DNA of 64,000 nucleotides from DASQMT01 sp963827335 (GTDB lineage Bacteria > Actinomycetota > Thermoleophilia > Solirubrobacterales > Solirubrobacteraceae), in assembly GCA_963827335.1 (NCBI GenBank), contig CAWHAP010000002.1:62001-126000 (forward strand), read 5' to 3'. Below are positions 31,075-41,326 of this stretch, piece after piece. The notes beneath the pieces are model-generated. The model searched no databases. It saw only the letters and a list, made by a program, of their open reading frames with translations, and had not been told where the DNA came from. A program made the position numbers and the translations under genes. Positions within the stretch are counted from its first letter, which is position 1, and each line of letters begins with the position of its first letter.

Positions 31075-31463
31075 CCCCGCCGCGCGGCCACGAGGCACGA
31101 CCCGATGAACGCCACGGCGAACAGCGCGCCGACGAGGCTGAGGGTCTCGTTCGGCTCCCCGGCCACGACCGTGCCGAGCCACCAGGCGGGCAGCGCCAGG
31201 GCGAGCACGCTGGTGGTCATCGTGGCCGCGCGCTGGTAGAGCACGGTCGTACGCTCGTCGCCGAGCCCGCTCATGACCTCGACGGTCGCGCTGCGCGACC
31301 GGCCGACGTGGACGAACGCGGTGAAGGCGAGCATGATCGCCAGCGCCGGCCACGCCTCGGCCAGGCCGAACCCGGCCCAGAAGGCGGCGAAGGTGGCGAG
31401 GGAGAGGGCGAGCATGCCGGCGAGCTGGGCGCGGGCGGAGGTGGCAAGGTCGTGATGGCTCAT
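31071..31463 (-). CDS. Four-helix membrane protein paired with an XRE regulator
   Basis: A 130-residue protein with four predicted membrane segments (LAGMLALSLATFAAFWAGF, WPALAIMLAFTAFVHV, TTSVLALALPAWWLGTVV, LVGALFAVAFIGSCLVA). The position directly after, and overlapping by ATGA, a small XRE regulator is the usual context for DUF2178-like proteins. Such pairs recur widely in actinobacteria and archaea without a proven role. It is probably co-transcribed with the regulator from the promoter near 31700. Confidence 0.75.
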   Translation of the reverse strand: MSHHDLATSARAQLAGMLALSLATFAAFWAGFGLAEAWPALAIMLAFTAFVHVGRSRSATVEVMSGLGDERTTVLYQRAATMTTSVLALALPAWWLGTVVAGEPNETLSLVGALFAVAFIGSCLVAARRG

Positions 31464-31669
31464 GCGGGGAGGTCTCCGGGTTCGGGATGGAACAGGTCCT
31501 CGATGGCGAGACCGAAGTGGCGTGCGAGGCCGAACGCGAGCGGGAGCGAGGGCTGGTAGCGGCCCGTCTCGATCGCGTTGATGGTCTGGCGCGACACGCC
31601 CACGGCGGTGCCGAGCGCGCCCTGCGAGAGACCGCGCTCGGTGCGCAGGGTGCGCAGGACGTTCTGCAT
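31460..31669 (-). CDS. Small XRE-family HTH regulator
   Basis: A 69-residue protein that is almost wholly helix-turn-helix: LRTERGLSQGALGTAVGVSRQTINAIETGRYQPSLPLAFGLA, then IEDLFHPEP. This is the YozG/SinR-like minimal regulator type. ATG 31669 was chosen because a good promoter (TTGACA, 17 bases, TAGCTT) ends seven bases upstream, making the message nearly leaderless. The CTTGACAC/GTGTCAAG palindrome at 31684-31706, overlapping the -35 box, is a likely autoregulatory site. Confidence 0.9.
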   Translation of the reverse strand: MQNVLRTLRTERGLSQGALGTAVGVSRQTINAIETGRYQPSLPLAFGLARHFGLAIEDLFHPEPGDLPA

Positions 31670-31676
31670 GGATGTA

Positions 31677-31706
31677 AAGCTAGCTTGACACGCCGCGTGT
31701 GTCAAG
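31677..31706 (-). promoter_or_regulatory. Promoter and palindromic operator of the XRE gene
   Basis: On the reverse strand TTGACA (31705-31700), 17 bases, TAGCTT (31682-31677), then ATG at 31669. CTTGACAC at 31684-31691 mirrors GTGTCAAG at 31699-31706, a 23-base palindrome across the spacer and -35 box. Confidence 0.7.
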
Positions 31707-31720
31707 GGACCTTGACACCC

Positions 31721-31780
31721 TTGACAATGACCCGTCCGGTGTGAATAGACTGCGCCCGTCCTTCCAAAAACGTTTTTGGA
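31721..31780 (+). promoter_or_regulatory. lacI promoter with perfect LacI-type operator
   Basis: TTGACA at 31721-31726 and AATAGACT around 31744-31751 form a housekeeping promoter. The perfect 18-base palindrome TCCAAAAACGTTTTTGGA at 31763-31780 sits just downstream of the expected start point, as for an autoregulated LacI-family gene. Confidence 0.8.
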
Positions 31781-31781
31781 G

Positions 31782-32831
31782 ATGAGGGAACTGCCCGAGC
31801 AGCGCACGTCGATCAAGGAGCTGGCCCGCCTGAGCGGCGTGTCGGTCGGCACGGTCTCGCGGGCGCTGAACGGCTACACGGACGTGCGGCCGGAGACGCG
31901 TGAGCGGATCGTCCGGCTCGCGCGCGAGCTGGACTACACGCCCGCCGCCGCGGCCCGCACGCTGGTCACCCAGCGCTCCCACGTGATCGGCGTCTTCCTC
32001 GAGACGGGCGAGGGGCACCCCGACCTGCAGCACCCGTTCTTCCACGAGGTGCTCGTCGGCCTCAAGGACCGCATCGGCGCCGCCGGCTTCGACCTGCTCC
32101 TGTTCGCGTCCGAGCGCCCCGGCAACGGCTACGGCGACCACTCCTACCTCAAGCGCTGCCGGCACCACAACGTCGACGGCGCCGTGCTCATGGGCGTCGA
32201 CGCCGAGGACCTCGAGCTGCGACGCCTGCTGCGCTCCGAGCTGCCCTGCGTCGGCGTCGACGTCGAGCTGTCGGGCACGTGCACGAGCTACGTGATGTCG
32301 GACAACTCCGATGGCGCCGATCTGGCCGTGCGCCACCTCTATGAGCTCGGCCACCGGCGGATCGCGACGATCACCGGGCTGATGGACAAGAAGCCCGGCG
32401 TCGACCGGCTGCGCGGCTACCGGGAGGAGCTGCGCCGGCTCGGGCTCGCCTTCCGCGACGAGTACGTCGCCTACGGCGACTTCTACTTCGAGACGGGGCA
32501 CGAGGCGGCCACGAAGCTGCTCGCGCTCGACGAGCCGCCGACGGCCATCTTCGCGGCCTCGGACATGATGGCCCTCGGGGTCATCCGGGCCGCCGCCGAG
32601 GCCGGCCTGACCGTACCGGGCGACCTCTCGCTCGTCGGCTTCGACGACATCCAGCTCGCCCAGCACGTGCACCCGCCCCTGACCACGCTCCGCCAGGACA
32701 AGACCGGGCTGGGCGTGCAGGCGGCGAGCGCGCTGCTCCGCCAGATCGAGGGCGCGGACACCGCCGAGCCGGTGACCCTCGCCGTCGAGCTCATCGTCCG
32801 CGGCTCCACCGCCGCAGCCGCGGGGAGGTGA
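31782..32831 (+). CDS. LacI-family regulator of the beta-glycoside locus
   Basis: A 349-residue protein. The N-terminal HTH is SIKELARLSGVSVGTVSRAL, with the hinge helix region DYTPAAAARTLVTQRSHVIGV. A periplasmic-binding-protein-like sensor domain follows to the end (TAIFAASDMMALGVIRAA, VPGDLSLVGFDDIQLAQH). ATG 31782 is chosen; a TTG at 31776 would lie in the operator. It is transcribed towards and just before the ABC transporter and GH1 genes. A perfect operator lies in front of it and a related half-palindrome in front of the binding-protein gene, so it probably represses both until a glycoside binds (inferred). Confidence 0.92.
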   Translation: MRELPEQRTSIKELARLSGVSVGTVSRALNGYTDVRPETRERIVRLARELDYTPAAAARTLVTQRSHVIGVFLETGEGHPDLQHPFFHEVLVGLKDRIGAAGFDLLLFASERPGNGYGDHSYLKRCRHHNVDGAVLMGVDAEDLELRRLLRSELPCVGVDVELSGTCTSYVMSDNSDGADLAVRHLYELGHRRIATITGLMDKKPGVDRLRGYREELRRLGLAFRDEYVAYGDFYFETGHEAATKLLALDEPPTAIFAASDMMALGVIRAAAEAGLTVPGDLSLVGFDDIQLAQHVHPPLTTLRQDKTGLGVQAASALLRQIEGADTAEPVTLAVELIVRGSTAAAAGR

Positions 32832-32875
32832 GCGCGGCTCCAGACAGGGTCCAGCAGGGTTGGTCACGCCGGTCA

Positions 32876-32891
32876 GCAAAACCGTTTTCGT
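32876..32891 (+). promoter_or_regulatory. LacI-type operator upstream of the sugar-binding protein gene
   Basis: GCAAAACCGTTTTCG around 32876-32890 keeps the AAAAC/GTTTT arms seen in the lacI operator, with one extra central base. It lies about 25 bases before the GTG of the binding-protein gene. Confidence 0.6.
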
Positions 32892-32914
32892 AACTGAGGA
32901 GAGAGGGGACGAAG

Positions 32915-34309
32915 GTGCGAAGCAGGATCTCGTGGATCGCGTGGGCCCTGGTGGCCCTCGTGCTCGCCGTCGGCGTGGGCGCCTGCGGCGGCGACGACGA
33001 CAAGAGCACGGGCTCGAGCACCGCCGCCGAGAGCGGCGACAGCCTCAAGGGCCAGACCGTGCGGCTGTGGATCATGCCCAACGGGCCGGATCCGAAGAAC
33101 GACATCGACAAGCTGCTCGACCCGTTCGAGCAGAAGACCGGCATCACGGTCGACACCGAGATCGTCGGCTGGGACGTCATGCAGGACCGCATCCGCAACG
33201 CGGCCGTCTCGGGCGAGGGCCCGGACATCACGCAGGCCGGCACCACGCAGGTGCCGTTCTTCGCCGCGCTGCAGGGCTTCGAGGACCTGTCGGGCCGCGT
33301 CGAGGACATCGGCGGCTCGGGCGCCTATCCCGAGGGCGTGTGGTCGACCACGCAGGTCTCGGGCCTGGACGGCACGTGGGCCGTGCCGTGGTTCACCGAG
33401 GCGCGCGCCATCTACTACCGCAAGGACGTCCTGAAGAAGGCCGGCGTCGCGGAGGAGGGCGCGTTCGCCGACTGGGACGCGATGACCGCCACGCTGCAGG
33501 CGATCAAGGACAAGGTGCCGGAGATCGGCGGCAAGCCGATCCAGCCGTTCGGCTCGCCCGGCAAGAAGGCCTACGACCTCGTCCATCACGTGATGCCGTT
33601 CGTGTGGGACGCCGGCGGCGCGGAGCTGTCCGACGACAACACGAAGTCGGCGATCGACTCGCCGGAGGCGCAGAAGGGCGTGGAGTACTTCGCCGACCTG
33701 CTCCAGAAGGGCCTGTACGACAAGAGCCAGCTCCAGCGCGACGGCACGCAGGTCGAGAACCAGTTCAAGGGCGGCCGCATCGCCGTGTGGATGGGCGGTC
33801 CGTGGACCTACGCCTCGACGGCGCGCACCGACGACGAGAACTGGGTGCCCGAGGCGCGGGAGAACGTGGGCATCGCGCCCATGCCGACGGCGCCCGGCGG
33901 CAGCGAGGGCTACACGTTCGTCGGCGGCTCGAACCTGATGATGTTCAAGTCGGCGAAGAACAAGGACGCCGCGTGGGAGGTCATGAAGCAGCTCTCCTCC
34001 GACGAGTTCCAGACGCAGTACGCCGAGCTGCTCGGGATGTTCCCGAGCCGGAGCGAGCCCCAGCAGGCGATCGCGGACAAGGATCCGGGCTACAAGTCCT
34101 GGTACGACGCGATCCAGCAGGGCCGCACCTACGCGCCGATCCCCCAGTGGGCGCAGATCGAGAACGCCTACAAGGCGCACTTCGGCAACATCCTGGACGC
34201 GGCGGGCGGCCTCGGCGGCGGCACGTTCAGCGCCGCGACCGTGACCGACCAGCTCGGCGCGGCGGCCAAGGAGGCCGACGCCCTGCTGGCCCAGAGCGCC
34301 GGCGGCTGA
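32915..34309 (+). CDS. ABC sugar-binding lipoprotein
   Basis: A 464-residue family 1 solute-binding protein. The signal peptide WIAWALVALVLAVGVGACGG carries a lipobox (VGAC), so Cys is lipidated and the protein is tethered outside the membrane. VRLWIMPNGPDPKND, the first strand, is typical of oligosaccharide binders, as are VPWFTEARAIYYRKDVLKKAG and GGRIAVWMGGPWTY. With the two permeases, the GH1 enzyme and the ATPase it forms a CUT1 importer. Beta-glucosides or cellobiose-like sugars are likely, judged from the GH1 neighbour. Confidence 0.92.
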   Translation: MRSRISWIAWALVALVLAVGVGACGGDDDKSTGSSTAAESGDSLKGQTVRLWIMPNGPDPKNDIDKLLDPFEQKTGITVDTEIVGWDVMQDRIRNAAVSGEGPDITQAGTTQVPFFAALQGFEDLSGRVEDIGGSGAYPEGVWSTTQVSGLDGTWAVPWFTEARAIYYRKDVLKKAGVAEEGAFADWDAMTATLQAIKDKVPEIGGKPIQPFGSPGKKAYDLVHHVMPFVWDAGGAELSDDNTKSAIDSPEAQKGVEYFADLLQKGLYDKSQLQRDGTQVENQFKGGRIAVWMGGPWTYASTARTDDENWVPEARENVGIAPMPTAPGGSEGYTFVGGSNLMMFKSAKNKDAAWEVMKQLSSDEFQTQYAELLGMFPSRSEPQQAIADKDPGYKSWYDAIQQGRTYAPIPQWAQIENAYKAHFGNILDAAGGLGGGTFSAATVTDQLGAAAKEADALLAQSAGG

Positions 34310-34319
34310 CCGACCGCAG

Positions 34320-35312
34320 GTGAGCTCCCCGCCCCTCACACCGCCGCTGCCGGCTGAGCCGGCCGCAGCTCCTCCGGCGCGGGCCCGCAGACGCGGGCCC
34401 GCGCGGCGGCGGCGCAGCAACCGGTTCGCCTATGCGCTGATCGCGCCGGCGGCCGTGTTCATGGTGCTGGTCCACATCGTGCCGATGCTCGGCGGCGTGG
34501 TCCTGTCGTTCAAGAACCTGAACACGTTCACGTTCCACCTGCTGTTCGACGCGCCGTGGACGGGGCTGAAGAACTACGAGTCGATCCTCGACGCGTCCAA
34601 CCCGCTCAACGACGGGTTCGTGGGCGCGGTCTGGAACACCGCCCGCTACACGTTCTGGACGGTGCTCGGCACGCTGGCGGGCGGGCTCGCGGTCGCGCTG
34701 CTGCTCAACCGCGAGATGCCCGGGCGCAAGTGGGCGCGGGCGCTGATGCTCACCCCATGGATCGTGCCGAGCTTCGTCGTGGCGACGCTGTGGCAGTTCA
34801 TGTGGCAGTCCGACGTCGGGATCGTCAACAAGGTCCTCGTCGACTACCTCGGCGTGCTCGGCGACCGGCCGGTCTGGCTCGCCGGCGACAACGCGCTGTG
34901 GGCGATGATCGTCCCCAGCATCTGGCGCGGCCTGCCGCTCAACATGCTCATCTTCCTCGCCGCGCTGCAGGCGATCCCGCGCGAGCTCGACGAGGCGGCG
35001 GCGATCGACGGGGCCGGCGCGGTGCGCCGCTTCCGGTACATCACGCTGCCGCTGCTGCGCCCGCTGATCGCCGTGCAGCTGCTGTTCGGCGTGATCTACA
35101 GCGTCTACCAGTTCTCGATCCCGTACGTGATGTTCGGATCCAACCCCGGCCCGGACGCCGACCTGATGATGACCCTGATCGTGCGCCAGTCGTTCTCGAA
35201 CAGCCTGTTCGGGTTCGGCGCGGCGGCCTCCGTCGTGCTGATGGCCGTGATGCTCGTGTGGGTGCTCGTCTGGTATCGCGCGTTCCGCCGCGACCTGGAG
35301 GCCACGGCATGA
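34320..35312 (+). CDS. ABC sugar transporter permease 1 (CUT1, MalF-like)
   Basis: A 330-residue protein with GTG start 10 bases after the binding-protein stop. A basic, Pro-rich cytoplasmic head of about 35 residues is followed by six membrane segments. The EAA loop that docks on the ATPase is EAAAIDGAGAVRRFRYITLP. The region NTARYTFWTVLGTLAGGLAV marks the start of the conserved transport domain. It overlaps the second permease by ATGA. Confidence 0.92.
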   Translation: MSSPPLTPPLPAEPAAAPPARARRRGPARRRRSNRFAYALIAPAAVFMVLVHIVPMLGGVVLSFKNLNTFTFHLLFDAPWTGLKNYESILDASNPLNDGFVGAVWNTARYTFWTVLGTLAGGLAVALLLNREMPGRKWARALMLTPWIVPSFVVATLWQFMWQSDVGIVNKVLVDYLGVLGDRPVWLAGDNALWAMIVPSIWRGLPLNMLIFLAALQAIPRELDEAAAIDGAGAVRRFRYITLPLLRPLIAVQLLFGVIYSVYQFSIPYVMFGSNPGPDADLMMTLIVRQSFSNSLFGFGAAASVVLMAVMLVWVLVWYRAFRRDLEATA

Positions 35313-36145
35313 CCCGCCGCCCCGGCGCGCTCGCGCTCGACGCGCTCACCTGGACGATCGTGGTCGTGATGGTCGCGCCCGCGGTCTGGCTGCTGCTCTC
35401 CGCGCTCCAGACCAACCTGCAGATCGCCAACGGGACCTACGACTTCCTGCACCCGACGTTCGACGCGTTCTCGGAGATGTGGCGGACCGTCGACTTCTCC
35501 CGCTACCTGGCCAACAGCCTGATCATCTGCACGGCGGCGGCGCTGACCGCGACCGCGTTCGCCTCGTGCGCCGGCTACGCGCTCGCGCGCTACCGCTTCC
35601 GCGGGGCGCGCCCGTTCAGCCTGGCGGTGATCGGCACGCAGCTGATCCCCGGCTCGATGTTCCTGCTGCCCGTCTACATCGGGTTCGTCTGGCTCAAGCA
35701 GAACACGCCGATCCACCTGCTCGACACCCGGATCGGGATGATCATCGTCTACACGGCGTTCTTCACGCCGGTGGCGATCTGGTTCATGCGGTCCTTCTTC
35801 CTCGCGATCCCGCGCGATCTCGAGGAGGCCGCCCTGGTCGACGGCTGCACGCCGTTCTCGGCCTTCCTGCGCGTGGTGCTGCCGAACGCGGCGCCCGGCC
35901 TGGTGGCCACGTTCGTCTACGCGTTCCTCTTCGCGTGGGACGAGCTGCTGTTCGCCGCCGCGCTGACGCAGACGCGCGCGGAGACGATCCCGATCGGGAT
36001 CCGCAACTTCATCGGCAACTACTCACAGGAGTACGCACAGCTCATGGCAGCAGGCGTGGTGTCCACGCTCCCGGTCATGCTCGCCTTCTTCGCCACCCAG
36101 CGGTGGCTCGTGAAGGGACTGACCGCAGGGGCGGTGAAGGGATGA
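35309..36145 (+). CDS. ABC sugar transporter permease 2 (CUT1, MalG-like)
   Basis: A 278-residue protein with six membrane segments. SRYLANSLIICTAAALTATAF and GYALARYRFRGAR are typical MalG-type sequences. The EAA loop is EEAALVDGCTPFSAFLRVVLP. It ends with STLPVMLAFFATQRWLVKGLTAGAVKG, the very common family tail. Start and stop both overlap the neighbours by four bases, so the whole operon is tightly coupled. Confidence 0.93.
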   Translation: MTRRPGALALDALTWTIVVVMVAPAVWLLLSALQTNLQIANGTYDFLHPTFDAFSEMWRTVDFSRYLANSLIICTAAALTATAFASCAGYALARYRFRGARPFSLAVIGTQLIPGSMFLLPVYIGFVWLKQNTPIHLLDTRIGMIIVYTAFFTPVAIWFMRSFFLAIPRDLEEAALVDGCTPFSAFLRVVLPNAAPGLVATFVYAFLFAWDELLFAAALTQTRAETIPIGIRNFIGNYSQEYAQLMAAGVVSTLPVMLAFFATQRWLVKGLTAGAVKG

Positions 36146-37520
36146 CGTCGATCCTCCCCGAGCGGGAGCGACCGCAGGCCGTCTATCCGCCCGGCTTCCG
36201 GTTCGGCGTGGCGACCGCCGCGTACCAGATCGAGGGTGCGTGGGACGAGGACGGCCGCGGCGAGTCGATCTGGGACCGCTTCTGCCGCACGCCCGGCGCG
36301 GTCGCCGGCGGTGACACGGGCGACGTCGCCTGCGACCACTACCACCGCTGGCGCGAGGACCTCGACCTGCTCGCCGCGATGCGGATCGAGAGCTACCGCT
36401 TCTCGATCGCGTGGCCGCGCGTGCAGCCCGACGGCCGCGGGCCGCTCAACCGCAAGGGCGTGCGCTTCTACCGCCGGCTCGTCGAAGGGCTGCTCGAGCG
36501 CGGCATCGAGCCCCTGGCCACGCTGTACCACTGGGACCTGCCGCAGGCGCTCCAGGACGGCGGCGGCTGGGCGGCGCGCGACACGGCCGAGCGCTTCGCG
36601 GAGTACGCGCGGGCGATGGCGGACGAGCTCGGCGACGTCGTGGCGCAGTGGATCACGCACAACGAGCCGTGGGTCGTGGCCTTCCTCGGCCACGCCGAGG
36701 GGCGCAAGGCGCCGGGCCTCCGCGACTGGCCGACCGCGCTGCGCGTCGCGCACCACGTGCTCGTCTCCCACGGGCTGGCCGTCCAGGCGCTCCGCGCCGG
36801 CACCCCGGCGGGCACGCCCGTCGGGATCACGCTCAACCTGCACCCGCAGCGGCCGGTCACCGACACCGACGCGGACCGCGCGGCCGCTCGGATCGCCGAC
36901 GGGTACGCGAACCGGTGGTTCCTCGACCCGGTCCTCCGCGGGTCCTACCCTCAGGATCTGATCGAGGTCTATGGTCGGGCCTTCGGGCCGCTCGAGGCGG
37001 TGCTCCCGGGCGACCTGGAGCTGATCGCCCAGCCGCTCGACTTCCTCGGCGTCAACTACTACTTCCCGCACCGCGTGGCCGCCGACCCGGCGAGCCTCCC
37101 GCTCGGCGCCCGCCACGCCGCGCCCGTCGGTCCGCTCACCTCGATGGGCTGGGAGCAGGACCCGTCGGGGCTGCACGAGGTGCTCACGCGCGTGCGGCGC
37201 GACTACGGGGACATCCCGATCGCCATCACCGAGAACGGGGCGGCGTTCGACGACGGCGACGTCGTGGACGGGTTCGTCGACGACCCCGCGCGCGTGGAGT
37301 ACCTCGAGGGCCACCTCGCCGCGCTGGCGCGGGCGATCGCCGACGGCGTCGACGTGCGGCGCTACTTCGCCTGGTCGTTCCTGGACAACTTCGAGTGGGA
37401 GCACGGCTACGAGCAGCGCTTCGGCCTGGTGCACGTCGACTACGCGACCCAGCGCCGCGTGCCGAAGCGCAGCGGGCTCTGGTACCGCGACCACATCGCC
37501 GCCGCACGGGGAGCGCGCTG

Positions 37521-37521
<1 letters not shown>
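36142..37521 (+). CDS. GH1 beta-glycosidase
   Basis: A 459-residue retaining beta-glycosidase, cytoplasmic (no signal peptide). FRFGVATAAYQIEGAWDEDG is the GH1 opening. The acid/base Glu is E175 in THNEPW (the family usually has TxNEP), and the nucleophile is E364 in ITENGAAF. The closing FAWSFLDNFEWEHGYEQRFG is also standard. It probably splits the disaccharide imported by the neighbouring ABC genes into monosaccharides. The exact aglycone and sugar cannot be read from sequence. Confidence 0.95.
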
Positions 37522-38702
<1,181 letters not shown>

Positions 38703-38715
38703 TTAGGCTGCGGGC

Positions 38716-39843
38716 GTGACCTCGCTGAGCTGGGACGCGGTCCTGGCGTGGCGGCTGCGGCGCCAGCACCTCGCCGAGCGCGCGCCCCGCGCGGCGGCGC
38801 TCGACGTGGTCTCGGACCTGTGCGGCCTGCACGCGCAGGTGGCCTCCTCGGCCGAGCTGACGCTGTGGGCGCGCGTGGAGGGGCTCGAGGCGGGGGAGGT
38901 GGAGCAGCTCGTGTGGTCGCGGCGCGCGCTCGTCAAGACGTGGGCGATGCGCGGGACGCTGCACTACCTGCCGGCCCGCGACCTGGCCCGCTACGTCGGC
39001 GCGCTCTCGCTCCTGCGCCCGCGCCACCACGTCGGATCCTGGCAGCGCGCGTACGGACTCACGCGCGCGCAGGCCGACGCCATGCTCGCGGCGGTCGCCG
39101 ACGTGCTCGACGGCGAGCCGCTGACGCGCGAGGCGCTGGCGCAGGCGGTCGCCGAGCGGGTGGGGGACCCCACGCTGGCCGAGAAGCTGGGCAGCGGGTT
39201 CGGCGAGCTGCTCAAGCCGGCGGCGTTCACCGGCGAGCTCTGCTTCGCGCCGTCCGACGGGCGGCTCGTGCGCTTCACGACGCCGCGCCGGCGCGTGCGC
39301 GGCTTCGAGCCCCCCGGCCCGGACGAGGCCGCCGCGGCGGCGGTCGTGCGCGCCTACCTGGCCGCGTACGGCCCGGCGCCCCGCGAGCAGTTCCAGCGCT
39401 GGTTCGGGATGACGGGGCCGGCGGAGGCCGGGCGCTGGATCGCGGCGCTCGGGGAGGAGGTGGTCGAGGTCGACGTGGAGGGCACCGGCGGCTGGATGCT
39501 CGCCGCCGACGCCGCCGAGGCGGCCGCGGCGACCCCGCCCGGCGTCGTCCGGCTCCTGCCGGGCTTCGACCAGTACGTCGTCGGCGCCCCGCGCGGCGAG
39601 CCCGCCGTGCTCCCCGACGCGCACCGCGCCGCCGTGTATCGCCCGCAGGGCTGGCTCTCGCCGGTCGTCCTGGACGACGGGCGGATCGCCGGCACCTGGG
39701 CGCTCGAGCGCAGGGGCGCCGCGGCCGAGATCACGGTGACGCCCTTCGGCCGGCGCTCGGCCGCCGTGCGGGCGGGCGCCGAGGCCGAGGCCGAGCGCCT
39801 CGCGGCGTTCCTGGGCTGCGCCCTCGCCCTGCGCTGGGCCTGA
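38716..39843 (+). CDS. Winged-helix protein of the AlkZ-like (HTH_42) family
   Basis: A 375-residue protein with a GTG start behind a TAGGCT -10 box. DVVSDLCGLHAQVASSAEL matches the conserved opening of the winged-helix AlkZ-like family, here with HAQ where the crosslink glycosylases have QxQ. VKTWAMRGTLHYLPARDLA and LLPGFDQYVVG...YRPQGWLSPVVLDDGRIAGTW are the other family blocks. Some relatives unhook DNA interstrand crosslinks; the changed QxQ makes that uncertain. It is a monocistronic gene between the sugar operon and the pilin operon. Confidence 0.82.
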   Translation: MTSLSWDAVLAWRLRRQHLAERAPRAAALDVVSDLCGLHAQVASSAELTLWARVEGLEAGEVEQLVWSRRALVKTWAMRGTLHYLPARDLARYVGALSLLRPRHHVGSWQRAYGLTRAQADAMLAAVADVLDGEPLTREALAQAVAERVGDPTLAEKLGSGFGELLKPAAFTGELCFAPSDGRLVRFTTPRRRVRGFEPPGPDEAAAAAVVRAYLAAYGPAPREQFQRWFGMTGPAEAGRWIAALGEEVVEVDVEGTGGWMLAADAAEAAAATPPGVVRLLPGFDQYVVGAPRGEPAVLPDAHRAAVYRPQGWLSPVVLDDGRIAGTWALERRGAAAEITVTPFGRRSAAVRAGAEAEAERLAAFLGCALALRWA

Positions 39844-39867
39844 CCGCTCGTACGAGCGTCCGCGGCG

Positions 39868-39896
39868 CTCAACCCCGAGGGGGTGGGAGCCGATGA
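39868..39896 (+). promoter_or_regulatory. Sigma-28/WhiG-type promoter for the minor pilin operon
   Basis: CTCAACC from 39868 and GCCGATGA at 39889-39896 have the shared spacing. The -10 box contains the first candidate ATG (39893), so translation more likely starts at ATG 39905, close to the expected first transcribed base. Confidence 0.65.
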
Positions 39897-39904
39897 AACG
39901 GTCG

Positions 39905-41326
39905 ATGAACCGCGACCCGGCCGTGCCCACCAACCCCGCGCTGAGGCGCCGGCGCACCGACGCGTCCGGATTCGCGCTCATCGAGGCGATCGTCGCCTCG
40001 GCCATCTTCGCCATGATCGTGCTCGGCGTGCTCGCCGGCATCGACGGCGCCGCGGGCAGCTCGGGCCGCGAGAAGGCGCGCTCCGTCGCGGGCACGCTCG
40101 CCGAGCAGGACCAGGAGCGGATGCGCGGCATGCGCGCCGTCGACCTCTCCAACTACGCGTACAACCGCGACGTCACGGTGGGCGCCGCGACGTACAACAT
40201 CGACTCGCAGTCCGACTGGATCCGCGACAACACGGGCGGGACGGTCTCCTGCACGAACAGCTCGGCGCAGGCGGACTACATGCGCATCCGGACGACGGTG
40301 ACCTCCTCGACGGTCGGCAAGCGCACCGCGCCCGTGCAGATCGACAGCCTCGTGGCGCCGCCGGTCGGCGCGGTCGGCAGCAACCAGGGCACGCTCGCCG
40401 TCCAGGTCAACGACCGCAACGCCGTCGGCTCCCCCGGCGTGCCGGTCCAGATCACCAAGGGCGCGTTCACGATGTCGGAGGTCACGAACTCGATCGGCTG
40501 CGCCGTCTTCGCCTACATCCCGGTCGGCAGCTACGACGTCAAGGTCCAGCAGGCCGGCAAGGTGAACCCGGCCGGCGTCAACGAGGTCCACGTCTCTGGC
40601 ATCGTCAGCAACGGCACGACGAACGTCACGAAGGTCGACTACGACGTGGCCGGCACGGTCACCGCCAACTTCCGCACGAAGTACCGCGACCCCGCGGACG
40701 GCTCGATCGACGACGTGCCGTCGCGCGCCTGGTCGTTCATGCTCGACAACGCCGGCGTGCCGACCACGAGCTACCGCCAGTTCCTGCCGACCGTCCCGCC
40801 GGCGAGCACGGTCATCGCGACGCAGCTGTTCCCGTTCAAGGACGCGTACGGGCTCTACGCCGGCGTCTGCCGCGACGAGAACCCCACCTCGGGCGGGGCC
40901 TCCCAGATCGTCGATCCCGGCCAGATCTACACGAAGGACGTCTATCAGCCCTCGCTGCGGGTCCGCGTGATGAGCAACGCCACCACCCCCGTCCGCAACG
41001 CCCACGTCCGGGCGACGCTCAACGAGACGAGCGCCTGCGCCGGCGACACGATGGTCGGGGTGCGCTCGAACGTGCTCGCCGGCCTGACGACCTACGGGGT
41101 CGCCGGCGACCCGAAGGAGGGCTACGTGACCCGCGTGCCGGTCACCGGCTTCGGCTTCGACCCGGGCATCCCGTTCGGCAACTGGACGATCTGCGCCGAC
41201 AACGGCATCCGCAGGGGCACGGCGACCCTCGACAACACGGTGATCAACGCGACGGGCAGCAGCCCGGCGCTGACGACCATCCGGCTCGATTCCGCCGGCG
41301 GCGGCGCGCCGGGGACGTGCCCGTGA
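39905..41326 (+). CDS. Large PilV-like minor pilin
   Basis: About 473 residues (477 if ATG 39893 is used). The prepilin signature is ASGFALIEAIVASAIFAMIV: cleavage after Gly, Phe+1, Glu+5, then the hydrophobic stalk helix. The long extracellular part contains what look like two Ig/transthyretin-like modules (QVNDRNAVGSPGVPVQITKG then VFAYIPVGSYDVKVQQAG, a carboxypeptidase-regulatory-type pattern) and a Cys-containing tail. It is about three times longer than usual minor pilins, so it may be a tip adhesin (inferred). It heads an operon of three minor pilins and is overlapped by the PilW-like gene. Confidence 0.8.
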   Translation: MNRDPAVPTNPALRRRRTDASGFALIEAIVASAIFAMIVLGVLAGIDGAAGSSGREKARSVAGTLAEQDQERMRGMRAVDLSNYAYNRDVTVGAATYNIDSQSDWIRDNTGGTVSCTNSSAQADYMRIRTTVTSSTVGKRTAPVQIDSLVAPPVGAVGSNQGTLAVQVNDRNAVGSPGVPVQITKGAFTMSEVTNSIGCAVFAYIPVGSYDVKVQQAGKVNPAGVNEVHVSGIVSNGTTNVTKVDYDVAGTVTANFRTKYRDPADGSIDDVPSRAWSFMLDNAGVPTTSYRQFLPTVPPASTVIATQLFPFKDAYGLYAGVCRDENPTSGGASQIVDPGQIYTKDVYQPSLRVRVMSNATTPVRNAHVRATLNETSACAGDTMVGVRSNVLAGLTTYGVAGDPKEGYVTRVPVTGFGFDPGIPFGNWTICADNGIRRGTATLDNTVINATGSSPALTTIRLDSAGGGAPGTCP